This document shows positions 8,414 through 17,515 of a stretch of 64,000 bases of DNA, in pieces. The notes under the pieces were generated by a model that did no database searches, was not told the origin of the DNA, and worked only from the letters and a program-made list of their open reading frames with translations. The position numbers and the translations under genes are program-made. Origin of the DNA: JAALLB01 sp039814425 (GTDB lineage Bacteria; Pseudomonadota; Alphaproteobacteria; Rhizobiales; Rhizobiaceae); NCBI GenBank assembly GCA_039814425.1, contig JBCCBE010000001.1:1-64000 (forward strand), given 5' to 3'. How positions within the stretch are numbered: the stretch's first letter is position 1; each line of letters begins with the position of its first letter.

Positions 8414-9232
8414 ATGAAGGTTACTCAGCTAGCTATATTTGGTGTTGCGGGTATAGCTGCCGCTGGCGCAGGCATGGTTGCACTTAATATTGCAGACAAA
8501 CCAGAGCAAGTCCGTGAGGTTGTTGTTCAAGGGCCAAAGGTAGAATATGAAGAGGTCTTGGTCGCGGCCAGAGATATAAGCCTTGGAACGTCACTTCGAG
8601 AAAACATGGTTGAATGGCGGAAGTGGCCGAAAGAAGGTTTGGCAGAGGGCTATCTTGTCCGGTCATCGGCACCCAAGGGTGTAAATCTAAAAGACGATCC
8701 AGCCATTGCGCGTTCTCCTTTTTTCAAAGGTGAGCCTATCCGCGAGACAAAACTCGTAAGAGCTGACAAAGGCTACATGTCAGCAATTTTGCCATCAGGC
8801 CAGCAAGCAGTTGCAACCTCGATTTCAACAGCCACGAGTGCAGGTGGGTTCATTCTTCCCAATGATCGTGTTGATGTGATCATGACACGACGTAACGAAA
8901 ATACTGATGAAGAAAGCTTTATAACCGAATCCATCCTTGAAAATGTCCGGGTTTTGGCAATTGACCAAACAATTGAGGAAAAAGACGGTGAAGCAGTTGT
9001 CGTGGGCGAAACTGCAACGCTTCAGCTTTCAGCCAAACAGGCAAAGATTCTAACTGTTGCTCAGCAAATGGCGGACAGCCTAACTCTTGCGTTGCGGTCT
9101 CTTGAAGACAGTGGCGATGAAAAGACCAAGGGCGCTGAATATCTGCTAAGCGGCAGCCGTGGCAATGGCCGAATTAGAGTTATCAAGTATGGCAATAGCA
9201 AAGACATATTGGCGGGACAGAACAATGAATAA
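8414..9232 (+). CDS. cpaB: Flp pilus assembly protein CpaB (RcpC)
   Basis: A 272-residue periplasmic assembly factor of the Tad pilus, thought to work with the secretin and peptidoglycan. An N-terminal hydrophobic segment (residues 4-24, VTQLAIFGVAGIAAAGAGMV) anchors or exports it. A SAF/RcpC domain follows (VEYEEVLVAARDISLGTSLR, about 45-65, then PFFKGEPIRETKL). The ATG at 8414 is preferred over a GTG at 8399 because GAGGGA precedes it and the hydrophobic segment then starts near the N terminus. It is first in a tight operon running to tadC. Confidence 0.94.
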   Translation: MKVTQLAIFGVAGIAAAGAGMVALNIADKPEQVREVVVQGPKVEYEEVLVAARDISLGTSLRENMVEWRKWPKEGLAEGYLVRSSAPKGVNLKDDPAIARSPFFKGEPIRETKLVRADKGYMSAILPSGQQAVATSISTATSAGGFILPNDRVDVIMTRRNENTDEESFITESILENVRVLAIDQTIEEKDGEAVVVGETATLQLSAKQAKILTVAQQMADSLTLALRSLEDSGDEKTKGAEYLLSGSRGNGRIRVIKYGNSKDILAGQNNE

Positions 9233-9269
9233 TGAATCTGGAAAAGTACGTCCAGAGGAGACTGGTATA

Positions 9270-10796
9270 ATGCGTATTATCAAACGTTTGTTTGCTGCTT
9301 CTGCTCTTTCGCTGATGGTGTATGGCACGGGTGCTGTTACAACTGTAGCTGTTGAAACAGCGCAAGCCAACTACCTTAAAATTTCCAAGTCTTCGATTGG
9401 GAAAACACAACGAATCAGAGTTGGTCTCAATCAGTCAATGGTTGTTGATTTGCCCGGCGATGCGCATGATATTCTTGTTGCCAATCCCGATGTGGCAGAT
9501 GCGATTACCCGGACATCCCGGCGTATTTACGTTTTTGGCAAACAAGTTGGAAGCACAAACCTATTCATCTTCGATGTAAACGGTAGTCAGCTTCTCAATC
9601 TCACCATTGAGATCGAACGCGATGTCGAAGGCCTGGAGGCAAACTTGAAAAAGTATGTGCCTGGCTCAGACGTAAAAGTAGAAGTTGTCAATGACAATAT
9701 TATCCTGACCGGTACTGTGCCAACTCCGCAAGCTTCTGCCCGGGTTGTTCAGCTATCAAGAGCATTTATTACCGGTGGTGAAGCTACGACCAACCAATTT
9801 AACCAAAGCTTTGGCGGCACTGCCAATAATGGCGGGACGGTTATCTTTGATCAGGAAGAACGTCAGGAAAGCCAGATTGTAAACCTGTTGCGCATTGATG
9901 GTGAAGACCAGGTTCACTTGAAAGTCACGATTGCTGAAATTCAAAGGACAGTCGTCAAACAGCTTGGAATTGACCTTACAGCTACAGGTTTGACAGCTGG
10001 AAGCATCGCGGCAGGACTTTCGACTGATAATCCGTTTACACTTGCTAACCAGCTGACCTCAAGTAGTGCATCTGCAAGTTATACGGGATCAAATGGCGAA
10101 TCTATTCAAGGGATCTTGCGGGCTATTGATCAAGCAGGGGTATTACGAACTCTTGCTGAACCGTCGCTGACAGCGATTTCAGGCGAGACTGCGTCTTTTT
10201 CAGTTGGTGGTGAATACAACATTCCGGATGGCAAAACAGAATCAGATGATGGTGTGGAATTTACTTTCCGAAATATTGAGTATGGTGTGTCACTGTCGTT
10301 TACGCCTGTGGTTCTTGGTCCAGGTCGGATCAGCATGCGTATTCGTACTGAAGTATCGGAACCGACAACGGAAGGAACCGGTTATATTCCGCGCGGCGCC
10401 GTGGCAGCATCGCCACTACCGGGTGTGCGCAGAAGACAGGCTGAGACTACCGTAGAACTTCCCTCAGGTGGTTCGATGATTTTAGCCGGGCTTTTGAAAG
10501 ATGATGTGCGTCAGACTGCAGCCGGTTTCCCCGGTTTGAGGAAAATTCCGGTGCTGGGAACTCTTTTCAGAAGCCGCGAATTCCAACGCTTTGAAACCGA
10601 ATTGGTTGTTATCGCGACGCCTTATCTTGTTCGGCCGATCGCACGCCAAAAGCTGGCAAGACCAGATGATAACTTCCAGCCGACTGCCGATGGCGCGGCG
10701 AATTTCCTGGGTCGTTTGAACAGGGTCTATGGCAAGGTTGAAGGCAATCTTCCCCAAGGCCGATACCATGGAAAAGTTGGTTTTATCCTGAAATGA
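9270..10796 (+). CDS. cpaC: Tad/Flp pilus secretin CpaC (RcpA)
   Basis: A 508-residue outer-membrane secretin that forms the pore for the Flp pilus. The start at 9270 is preceded by AGAGGAG (9254-9260) and gives a clean signal peptide ending near TAQA. An N-terminal domain (NQSMVVDLPGDAHDILVANP) and a BON-like domain (LKKYVPGSDVKVEVVNDNI) follow. The secretin core includes LRTLAEPSLTAISGETASF, VGGEYNIPDG and the C-terminal PGLRKIPVLGTLFRS motif. An upstream ATG at 9225 overlapping the cpaB stop is possible but would place 15 hydrophilic residues before the leader. Confidence 0.95.
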   Translation: MRIIKRLFAASALSLMVYGTGAVTTVAVETAQANYLKISKSSIGKTQRIRVGLNQSMVVDLPGDAHDILVANPDVADAITRTSRRIYVFGKQVGSTNLFIFDVNGSQLLNLTIEIERDVEGLEANLKKYVPGSDVKVEVVNDNIILTGTVPTPQASARVVQLSRAFITGGEATTNQFNQSFGGTANNGGTVIFDQEERQESQIVNLLRIDGEDQVHLKVTIAEIQRTVVKQLGIDLTATGLTAGSIAAGLSTDNPFTLANQLTSSSASASYTGSNGESIQGILRAIDQAGVLRTLAEPSLTAISGETASFSVGGEYNIPDGKTESDDGVEFTFRNIEYGVSLSFTPVVLGPGRISMRIRTEVSEPTTEGTGYIPRGAVAASPLPGVRRRQAETTVELPSGGSMILAGLLKDDVRQTAAGFPGLRKIPVLGTLFRSREFQRFETELVVIATPYLVRPIARQKLARPDDNFQPTADGAANFLGRLNRVYGKVEGNLPQGRYHGKVGFILK

Positions 10797-10822
10797 TGAT
10801 CCGGATTGATGGAGCAGAAAAC

Positions 10823-11539
10823 ATGTCTCGAGTAAAAAGAAAGCTGAAGCCAATGGCCGATTGTCAAACATTTAGAGCGTATGCCTTGCGAGCTTCGCTT
10901 GTCGCTCTGGCTTTATCGGTTGGTGGGTGCGCCTCATTCCAGAAAGATCACTTTAAAGTAGGGTCGATCCCGGAAGACTATCGTACCAAACATCCTATTG
11001 TGGTTTCTCAATCAGAAGTAACTGAGGATTTGATCATAACACCATCGATGAATTCTATGTCTTTCAGACATCAGAATGTGGTGAATGATTTTCTAAGTCG
11101 CTTCCGCCGTTCTGGTGCCAAGTCGTTACGCATAGTTTTGCCGGCTGGTTCGCACAACGAATCTGCTGCACGTCGTGTAACGCGCGATATTATCCAGCAC
11201 ATGAAAGATGAGCGCGTTGGCCGGGATCAAATTACTGTGACCCGTTATCATGCTGCTAATCACGGAGACTCTGCCACCATACGGCTGTCATTTAACGCTG
11301 TGGGTGCGCATGTGGCCAGTCAGTGCGGTCAATGGACAGAAGACCTCGTGAATAACTCTGAAAACTTAAACTATAAGAATTTCGGGTGCGCCACTCAGAA
11401 TAATCTCGCCGAAATGATTGCCAATCCTGAAGATTTGATCAGCCCTCGCGGTCAGTCAGAGATCGATGCGGAGCGCAGGGATAACGTAATCAATGACTGG
11501 CGAACCAATGGCACAGCGTCATTGCCGCAGCTACTTTAA
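10823..11539 (+). CDS. cpaD: Pilus assembly lipoprotein CpaD (pilotin-like)
   Basis: A 238-residue lipoprotein of the CpaD family, the likely pilotin or stabiliser of the CpaC secretin. The lipobox VGGC places the lipidated Cys at residue 36. The family-typical C-terminal region, GCATQNNLAEMIANPEDLISPR, is intact. The ATG at 10823 has GGAG 8 bases upstream; the longer frame from 10793 would overlap the cpaC stop in an ATGA arrangement and cannot be excluded. The gene sits between secretin and ATPase genes, as in other Tad loci. Confidence 0.93.
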   Translation: MSRVKRKLKPMADCQTFRAYALRASLVALALSVGGCASFQKDHFKVGSIPEDYRTKHPIVVSQSEVTEDLIITPSMNSMSFRHQNVVNDFLSRFRRSGAKSLRIVLPAGSHNESAARRVTRDIIQHMKDERVGRDQITVTRYHAANHGDSATIRLSFNAVGAHVASQCGQWTEDLVNNSENLNYKNFGCATQNNLAEMIANPEDLISPRGQSEIDAERRDNVINDWRTNGTASLPQLL

Positions 11540-11572
11540 TAGAAACATGTTTATTGCGCTTAAGGGAAACAA

Positions 11573-12856
11573 ATGATGTCAGTTAGTACAGAACATCAAA
11601 ATCAGGCTTCAGGACAACCACAGGATAATGTGGCGATTGGCCAACTTTCGGAAGTCCGGCCAATTCCACGGATTACGATCCAGTGCTTTTGTGAAACTGA
11701 GCCAGTTCGCAATGCTTTGGAGATGACTTCGCAAGATCGGCGGATGGCGCGAACTCATACCTCTGTGAATATGGGTGGGATTGTTGGTGCGGTTGATTTT
11801 TATAGTGCATCGCCAACGCCAAACCTGATTTTCATTGAGTCACGGAAGACCGGTGAAGGATTGATGAGCGATCTTGAAAAGCTTGCCTCGGTTTGTGACT
11901 CAGATTCCAAAGTTATCGTAATCGGGCATTACAACGACATTCTTTTGTACCGTGAGCTTATTTCCAGTGGTGTTTCAGAATACCTGGTGGCTCCGATCTC
12001 GATGGCTGACACATTGTCCGCGATTTCAGATCTTTACACGGACGAAGCAAAAGGCCCGCTTGGTAAAATTTATGCTTTCATAGGCGCAAAGGGCGGTTGT
12101 GGCTCTTCTACAGTTTGCCACAATGTTGCTTGGACAATCGCTTCCACTTACCAAAACGAAGTTGTTCTGGCGGACCTTGATCTGGCATTTGGTACAGCCA
12201 ACATGAACCTGGACCAAGACCCAACCCAGGGTATTGCGGATGCAGTATTTTCCCCTGACCGGGTTGATGACATTTTGCTTGATCGATTGCTCGCAAAATG
12301 TGCCGACCATTTAAGCCTGCTTGCAGCACCTTCCACTTTGGAGCGCACTTACGATTTTGAAACGAATGCTTTTGCTTCAATTTTGGAGATTGCCCAAAAA
12401 AGTGCGCCTTGTGTCATAGTGGATATACCCAATCAGTGGAACGGCTGGACTAAACAGGTTTTGGCTGCTGCAGATGAGGTGATCATTACTGCAGAACCGG
12501 AACTTGCAAACTTGCGGAACGCGAAGAACCTTGCAGATACCGTTATTGATATTAGGCCACATGATGATCCACCAAAGTTTGTCATGAACCGGGTTGAAAT
12601 GCCAAAGCGTCCGGAAATTTCCGTAATGGATTTTAGTAACGCGATTGGTCTTGAGCCGGCTGCAATAATTCCTTTTGAACCTGCGTTATTTGGTGCAGCA
12701 GCAAACAATGGTCAGATGATTTCTGAGGCAGATCCAAAAAATCCTCTGGTCGAAACCATTACCACCCTAACCCAGGTATTGACTGGCAAAGCAGAAGTTA
12801 AGGCCAAGAAAAAAAGCCCGCTGGAGTTTCTTAAGGGAATCCGGCGCGCGAAATAA
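11573..12856 (+). CDS. cpaE: Pilus assembly ATPase CpaE (TadZ), ParA/MinD-like
   Basis: A 427-residue TadZ/CpaE protein, which positions the Tad machine at the pole. The N-terminal half (about 30-160) is an atypical receiver-like domain. The C-terminal half is a ParA/MinD-type ATPase with a deviant P loop, GAKGGCGSST (171-180), in which the usual GK is GS, as in many CpaE proteins. Further motifs are VVLADLDLAFGTANMNLD and CVIVDIPNQWNGWT. Two ATG codons stand in tandem at 11573 and 11576; AAGGGA at 11562-11567 could serve either. Confidence 0.94.
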   Translation: MMSVSTEHQNQASGQPQDNVAIGQLSEVRPIPRITIQCFCETEPVRNALEMTSQDRRMARTHTSVNMGGIVGAVDFYSASPTPNLIFIESRKTGEGLMSDLEKLASVCDSDSKVIVIGHYNDILLYRELISSGVSEYLVAPISMADTLSAISDLYTDEAKGPLGKIYAFIGAKGGCGSSTVCHNVAWTIASTYQNEVVLADLDLAFGTANMNLDQDPTQGIADAVFSPDRVDDILLDRLLAKCADHLSLLAAPSTLERTYDFETNAFASILEIAQKSAPCVIVDIPNQWNGWTKQVLAAADEVIITAEPELANLRNAKNLADTVIDIRPHDDPPKFVMNRVEMPKRPEISVMDFSNAIGLEPAAIIPFEPALFGAAANNGQMISEADPKNPLVETITTLTQVLTGKAEVKAKKKSPLEFLKGIRRAK

Positions 12857-12886
12857 TTTGCCAGGGACGAAAAAAGGTATCGAATA

Positions 12887-14350
12887 ATGTTTGGAAAACG
12901 CGGCGGAAATATTGATAAGCCTGCTGACAACCCGGTCGTCGTTGAGCCGAAAGTCAATGCAGCACCTAAAGCCGATTTGCAGAAGGTTGCAGCTCCCTCA
13001 ATTACGCCAAAACAGGCTACCCGGCGTCCGGAACCTGAAATGGTCGTGGAGCGGAAGTCTGAAGATTACTACGATACCAAAACAAGTATTTTCTCAGCTC
13101 TAATCGAAACTATAGATCTTGGGCAATTAGCTCAGATGGAACCGGATGCTGCGCGTGAGGAAATCCGGGATATTGTCAACGATATCATTTCCATCAAAAA
13201 TCTTGCAATGTCGATTGCTGAGCAGGAGGAAGTCCTTGAAGATATTTGTAATGATGTTTTAGGCTACGGTCCGCTTGAGCCTCTTCTGGCGCGTGATGAT
13301 ATTGCGGATATTATGATCAATGGTGCCATGAACGCGTTTATCGAAGTTAGCGGTAAAGTTCAAAAAGCAAATGTTCGTTTTCGTGACAACACCCAGTTGA
13401 TGAATATCTGTCAGCGGATTGTTAGCCAGGTTGGACGGCGAGTGGATGAATCCAGTCCGATATGTGATGCGCGTTTGATTGATGGATCTCGTGTTAACGT
13501 AATTGCACCACCGCTTTCAATCGATGGTCCTGCTCTCACAATTCGTAAGTTTAAAAAGGACAAGCTAACACTTGATCAGCTTGTAAATTTTGGCTCCATC
13601 ACACCTGAAGGGTCTACAATCCTTCAGATCATTGGCAAAGTTCGTTGTAACGTTATTATTTCTGGTGGAACAGGCTCTGGTAAAACAACCCTGCTGAATT
13701 GTCTCAGCGCATATGCAGGGGCTGAAGAGCGGATTATTACTTGTGAAGACTCTGCAGAACTTCAGTTACAACAGCCGCATGTAGTTCGTCTTGAAACCCG
13801 CCCTCCTAACCTAGAGGGGGAAGGTGAAATCACCATGCGTGATCTGGTAAAGAACTGTTTGCGGATGCGTCCTGAGCGAATTATCGTCGGCGAGGTTCGT
13901 GGATCAGAAGTTTTTGACCTGTTGCAGGCGATGAACACAGGCCACGATGGCTCTATGGGTACAATCCACGCGAACACGCCGCGTGAGTGTCTCAATCGTA
14001 TTGAATCAATGATTGCGATGGGTGGCTTCAGTCTTCCAGCAAAAACCGTGCGCGAAATCATCGTTGGCTCGATCGATGTCATTATTCAGGCATCGCGTCT
14101 GCGTGATGGCTCCAGACGCATCACACATGTAACCGAAGTCCTCGGCATGGAAGGGGACGTTATTACCACGCAAGACCTTTTTGTTTACAACATGGAAGGT
14201 GAAGACGCCCGCGGTAATATTATTGGCAAGCACATTTCTACTGGAATCGGGCGTCCTGCCTTTTGGGATCGCGCACGGTATTTCAATGAAGAAAACCGTT
14301 TGGCAGCAGCGCTTGATGCTTCGAATCCTGAAAATGAAAACCCGAAATAG
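12887..14350 (+). CDS. cpaF: Pilus assembly ATPase CpaF (TadA)
   Basis: A 487-residue hexameric secretion ATPase that drives Flp pilus assembly. A disordered, charged N terminus (1-65) precedes the N-terminal domain. The RecA-like core has Walker A GGTGSGKTT near residue 260, an Asp box (IITCEDSAELQLQ), Walker B IIVGEVRG and a His box (GHDGSMGTIHANTPRE). It lies 30 bases after cpaE in the operon. All catalytic motifs are intact. Confidence 0.97.
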   Translation: MFGKRGGNIDKPADNPVVVEPKVNAAPKADLQKVAAPSITPKQATRRPEPEMVVERKSEDYYDTKTSIFSALIETIDLGQLAQMEPDAAREEIRDIVNDIISIKNLAMSIAEQEEVLEDICNDVLGYGPLEPLLARDDIADIMINGAMNAFIEVSGKVQKANVRFRDNTQLMNICQRIVSQVGRRVDESSPICDARLIDGSRVNVIAPPLSIDGPALTIRKFKKDKLTLDQLVNFGSITPEGSTILQIIGKVRCNVIISGGTGSGKTTLLNCLSAYAGAEERIITCEDSAELQLQQPHVVRLETRPPNLEGEGEITMRDLVKNCLRMRPERIIVGEVRGSEVFDLLQAMNTGHDGSMGTIHANTPRECLNRIESMIAMGGFSLPAKTVREIIVGSIDVIIQASRLRDGSRRITHVTEVLGMEGDVITTQDLFVYNMEGEDARGNIIGKHISTGIGRPAFWDRARYFNEENRLAAALDASNPENENPK

Positions 14351-14367
14351 AGAGTTTGGTAGCTGAT

Positions 14368-15369
14368 ATGTTCGGAGTAGATATTCAGATAATTGCTTTT
14401 GCCGGTTTGGTTGGATTTGCTGTTTGCGCGGTTATCTTTGCGTTGATGTACAATCGTATTTCTGAAGAACGAAATCAGGACAAACGCGTCAATTTCATTA
14501 GAAACCATGATCGGGAAGCTAAAATTCGCACCGAATCTCGATCTTTGGAACAATCGAAACGTAAGCAAACTTTGCAAAATTCTCTAAAAGAAATTGAAGA
14601 GAAAACGAAATCCAAAGATCCCAATAAACAAGGTCTAAAGGAACAGATTCGACAGGCCGGATTATCGATCACTGTCAAACAGTTTTACCTCTATAGCGTT
14701 GCATTTGGACTGGTCTTTGGAATTGTGGCTTTTATCGGAACTGGCAAGCCAATCATGGGTGCTGCAGCGGTAGGAATTGGGATTTTGGGTATCCCCAGAT
14801 GGGTTGTAGGCTTTAAGAAAAAAAGGCGGATGAATGCCTTTCTCGAAGAATTTCCTAACGCCGTTGACGTGATTACCCGCGGTATCAAAGCAGGTCTTCC
14901 ACTGAATGATTGTCTTGGCATAATTGCCGGTGAAGCCAAGGAGCCTGTGCGATCTGAATTCAAGAAAGTACTGGAAACCCAACAAATGGGTATCCCGATG
15001 ACTGAAGCAATCTTGAAACTTTACAAGAGCGTACCGCTTACGGAAGCTAATTTCTTCGGTATCGTCGTTTCCATTCAGCAAAGCTCGGGTGGTAACTTGT
15101 CTGAAGCGCTTACGAACCTTTCTAAAGTTCTGCGGGACCGTAAGAAAATGCAGGCAAAGATCAAGGCAATGTCTGCTGAAGCCAAAGCCTCTGCTATGAT
15201 TATCGGTAGTTTGCCCCTTATCGTTATGTTGCTGATCTATATTACGACGCCAGCCTATATCAGCCTGTTATTTACCGAGCAGACCGGTCATCTAATTCTG
15301 CTTGGCTCAGCGGTGTGGATGGGTGTGGGCATCTTTATTATGAAATCCATGATCAATTTCGATTTTTGA
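14368..15369 (+). CDS. tadB: Tad inner-membrane platform protein TadB
   Basis: A 333-residue T2SF/GspF-domain membrane protein that forms, with TadC, the inner-membrane platform on which CpaF acts. An N-terminal membrane segment (about 7-27) is followed by a basic cytoplasmic region, then membrane segments near 105-150, the GspF-type domain (DVITRGIKAGLPLNDCL, SSGGNLSEALTNLSKVL) and two C-terminal membrane segments. The ATG at 14368 is chosen over a TTG at 14356; no strong ribosome binding site is visible, so it may rely on coupling to cpaF, which ends 17 bases upstream. Confidence 0.93.
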   Translation: MFGVDIQIIAFAGLVGFAVCAVIFALMYNRISEERNQDKRVNFIRNHDREAKIRTESRSLEQSKRKQTLQNSLKEIEEKTKSKDPNKQGLKEQIRQAGLSITVKQFYLYSVAFGLVFGIVAFIGTGKPIMGAAAVGIGILGIPRWVVGFKKKRRMNAFLEEFPNAVDVITRGIKAGLPLNDCLGIIAGEAKEPVRSEFKKVLETQQMGIPMTEAILKLYKSVPLTEANFFGIVVSIQQSSGGNLSEALTNLSKVLRDRKKMQAKIKAMSAEAKASAMIIGSLPLIVMLLIYITTPAYISLLFTEQTGHLILLGSAVWMGVGIFIMKSMINFDF

Positions 15370-15395
15370 TTTGATTGGGGAGTATTAGGTTAGTC

Positions 15396-16361
15396 ATGCT
15401 GGATTCCATTACCGAACCTCAAACGCTGTTGGCGATACTTGCAAGTATTGCAGTCTTTGCGACGATTGTTACGCTTGCAGCTCCCTTATTGCGGGTTGAT
15501 GCTTTAAATTCCCGAATGAAATCTGTCGCGATTGAACGCGACAAGATCAGAGCAAGAGAGCGTGCGCGTTTAGCTGAGCAGGATAAGCATGGTTCGCTGA
15601 GGCAAGCCGATGAAGGGTTAGCTCAAAAGGTTGTCGAGAAACTGAATCTTAAAGCCAATCTTGCTGATGATAGCACTTATTCAAGTTTGGCAATGGCAGG
15701 GTATCGTAACAAATCGCATCTTAACATCTTCCTTGCGCTGAGATTGGGCATGCCATTGGCATTCGCTGTTCTGGCAGCGTTCTATTTATTTGTGCTTGCG
15801 CCGGCAGATGAGCGTTCTTTGTTCATGAACATGGCGGTTATCTTGTTTTCTGCTGCGGCCGGATTTTACATTCCCGCAATCCTTCTTAAGAACAAGATTA
15901 AGAAACGACAGCTGTCTATTCGACGGGCTTGGCCGGATGCGCTTGATCTGCTGTTGATCTGCGTTGAGTCCGGGATGTCTCTTGAGCCTGCATTGAAGAA
16001 AGTAGCGATTGAAATTGGCTTGCAATCGCCACCCTTGGCAGAAGAACTGACGCTTACCAATACGGAATTGTCCTATCTCCAAGAGCGGCGCCAGGCCTAT
16101 GAGAACCTTGCCAACCGTACCGGTCTTGAACAGATTAAAAGTGTAACCATGGCTCTAATCCAGGCCGAGCGTTACGGTACACCACTTGGACAAGCCCTGC
16201 GGGCGTTATCGCAGGAAAGCCGCGACATGCGTATGGCTGAAGCTGAGAAAAAGGCTGCTGCATTGCCACCAAAGCTTACCGTTCCGATGATTGTTTTCTT
16301 CCTACCGGTTCTGTTTGCCGTAATTCTCGGGCCTGCAATTATGCAGATCATGGAATTATAA
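15396..16361 (+). CDS. tadC: Tad inner-membrane platform protein TadC
   Basis: A 321-residue partner of TadB in the Tad platform. It has hydrophobic segments at the N terminus and near 110-175, a T2SF domain (WPDALDLLLICVESGMSLEPAL, then YGTPLGQALRALSQESRDMR) and a C-terminal membrane segment (KLTVPMIVFFLPVLFAVILG). The ATG at 15396 has TTAGG upstream; a TTG at 15375 would give 7 extra residues. It is the last plus-strand gene of the pilus operon and converges on tadD. Confidence 0.93.
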   Translation: MLDSITEPQTLLAILASIAVFATIVTLAAPLLRVDALNSRMKSVAIERDKIRARERARLAEQDKHGSLRQADEGLAQKVVEKLNLKANLADDSTYSSLAMAGYRNKSHLNIFLALRLGMPLAFAVLAAFYLFVLAPADERSLFMNMAVILFSAAAGFYIPAILLKNKIKKRQLSIRRAWPDALDLLLICVESGMSLEPALKKVAIEIGLQSPPLAEELTLTNTELSYLQERRQAYENLANRTGLEQIKSVTMALIQAERYGTPLGQALRALSQESRDMRMAEAEKKAAALPPKLTVPMIVFFLPVLFAVILGPAIMQIMEL

Positions 16362-16598
16362 GATTTTACTGTAGGGACGTTTAATACTGCAGCGGCTTAT
16401 AAATTTGCCAAACCCTAATATGGATAAAAAACCATTTCAGGCCAGTTAGGTTCATACGATAAGATTGGTCAGAGCTTTTGAGCGGGCTTCAGTATTGCAG
16501 ACTGTCTGCCCAATTGGTCCCAGCAGAACGTGAATAGTTGCTGTCTGCCACAAGAAATCTGGTTGATTGGCTAATCGCCTAAATCAAACAAGCCGGAC

Positions 16599-17405
16599 CT
16601 AGTTTGCCGAAGGTTTTTGATCTGTGTTCTTAATTAGGTTCCAAGCATTTTGCTGTGACAGCATTGTCCGAAGATAAGCAATATTGTCTTCAGCTTCAGC
16701 AGGTGGAAGTTCGCCTCTTGCGATTGTTTCCGCCTCTTCGAAATTGCCTTGTAAACCTACAACGAGTGCCAGATTTTGGCGTACTCGACTATCCGCACCT
16801 GGTTGACGAATTGCCTTGCGCAAGAAAGTTTCAGCTGCGCGCAAATCTCCGGTCAATACATATGACATTCCAAGATTGGAAAGCACGGAGGGTTCGCTTG
16901 GAACGATATCCAGTGCCTTACGGTATTGAAGGCGGGCTTCCTTTGAACGGTTAAGTTGATCCAGAATTGCACCTTGCGCAGAAAACAATCGCCAGTCGGG
17001 ACGATCTGGGCGTTGTGCACGTTGGATGACTTTCAGCGCCTTTTCAAGGTTTCCCGAAGCAGCCAGTGACTTGCCATAGGCTGAAAGCACGTCGTTGTCT
17101 TGCGGATGTTTGATAACCATCTGCTGCATAACCGCAAGAGCCTGTTCATTTCGCCCAGTAGTGCGCAACACGTTTGCATAGGAAATGCCGACCTGCTTGT
17201 CATTGGGATTGCGTTCATACTGCTGACCAAGTCTATTGGCTGTATGTTGCAACTCTGTAACTGTCATTTGTTCAATGGATTTCCCGCGAGAACCGCCGAT
17301 AGAGCCTGTTCTTGTTGGATCGGTTGCACAGGCGCTTATTGCAAGCATGCCTGCAACAGAAAGTGCCGGTAGGCAGAGAGATCTCGGGATTAAAAAATTA
17401 CGCAT
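16599..17405 (-). CDS. tadD: Tad pilus TPR lipoprotein TadD
   Basis: A 268-residue lipoprotein with tetratricopeptide repeats, matching TadD of Flp pilus loci, which helps localise or assemble the secretin. The leader ends in a lipobox ISAC with the lipidated Cys at 26. Repeats start near residue 60 (GQQYERNPNDKQVGISYANVL) and continue to about 230. It is transcribed towards tadC and separated from it by 237 bases, so it is outside the cpa operon. An inverted-repeat element stands 65 bases upstream of its start (17470-17496). Confidence 0.88.
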   Translation of the reverse strand: MRNFLIPRSLCLPALSVAGMLAISACATDPTRTGSIGGSRGKSIEQMTVTELQHTANRLGQQYERNPNDKQVGISYANVLRTTGRNEQALAVMQQMVIKHPQDNDVLSAYGKSLAASGNLEKALKVIQRAQRPDRPDWRLFSAQGAILDQLNRSKEARLQYRKALDIVPSEPSVLSNLGMSYVLTGDLRAAETFLRKAIRQPGADSRVRQNLALVVGLQGNFEEAETIARGELPPAEAEDNIAYLRTMLSQQNAWNLIKNTDQKPSAN

Positions 17406-17469
17406 TGCTACACCGTTGATTCCGGAACCTAATGGTCCGATAAAGTGTCTGATTCTTCTTATAAATATT

Positions 17470-17496
17470 CTGTTAACCCTAATGCTTGGTTAACAG
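17470..17496. promoter_or_regulatory. Perfect 9-bp inverted repeat between tadD and the aminopeptidase gene
   Basis: CTGTTAACC (17470-17478) and GGTTAACAG (17488-17496) are exact inverted repeats around a 9-base spacer. The site lies 65 bases upstream of tadD (minus) and 20 bases upstream of the aminopeptidase start (plus). It could be an operator for a dimeric regulator or a small hairpin in the aminopeptidase leader. The core TTAACC-N9-GGTTAA recurs at 33994-34014. The half-site TTAACC resembles CtrA half-sites, but the inverted arrangement is not the usual CtrA motif. Confidence 0.6.
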
Positions 17497-17515
17497 GTAG
17501 CAGGAGTAAAACCCG

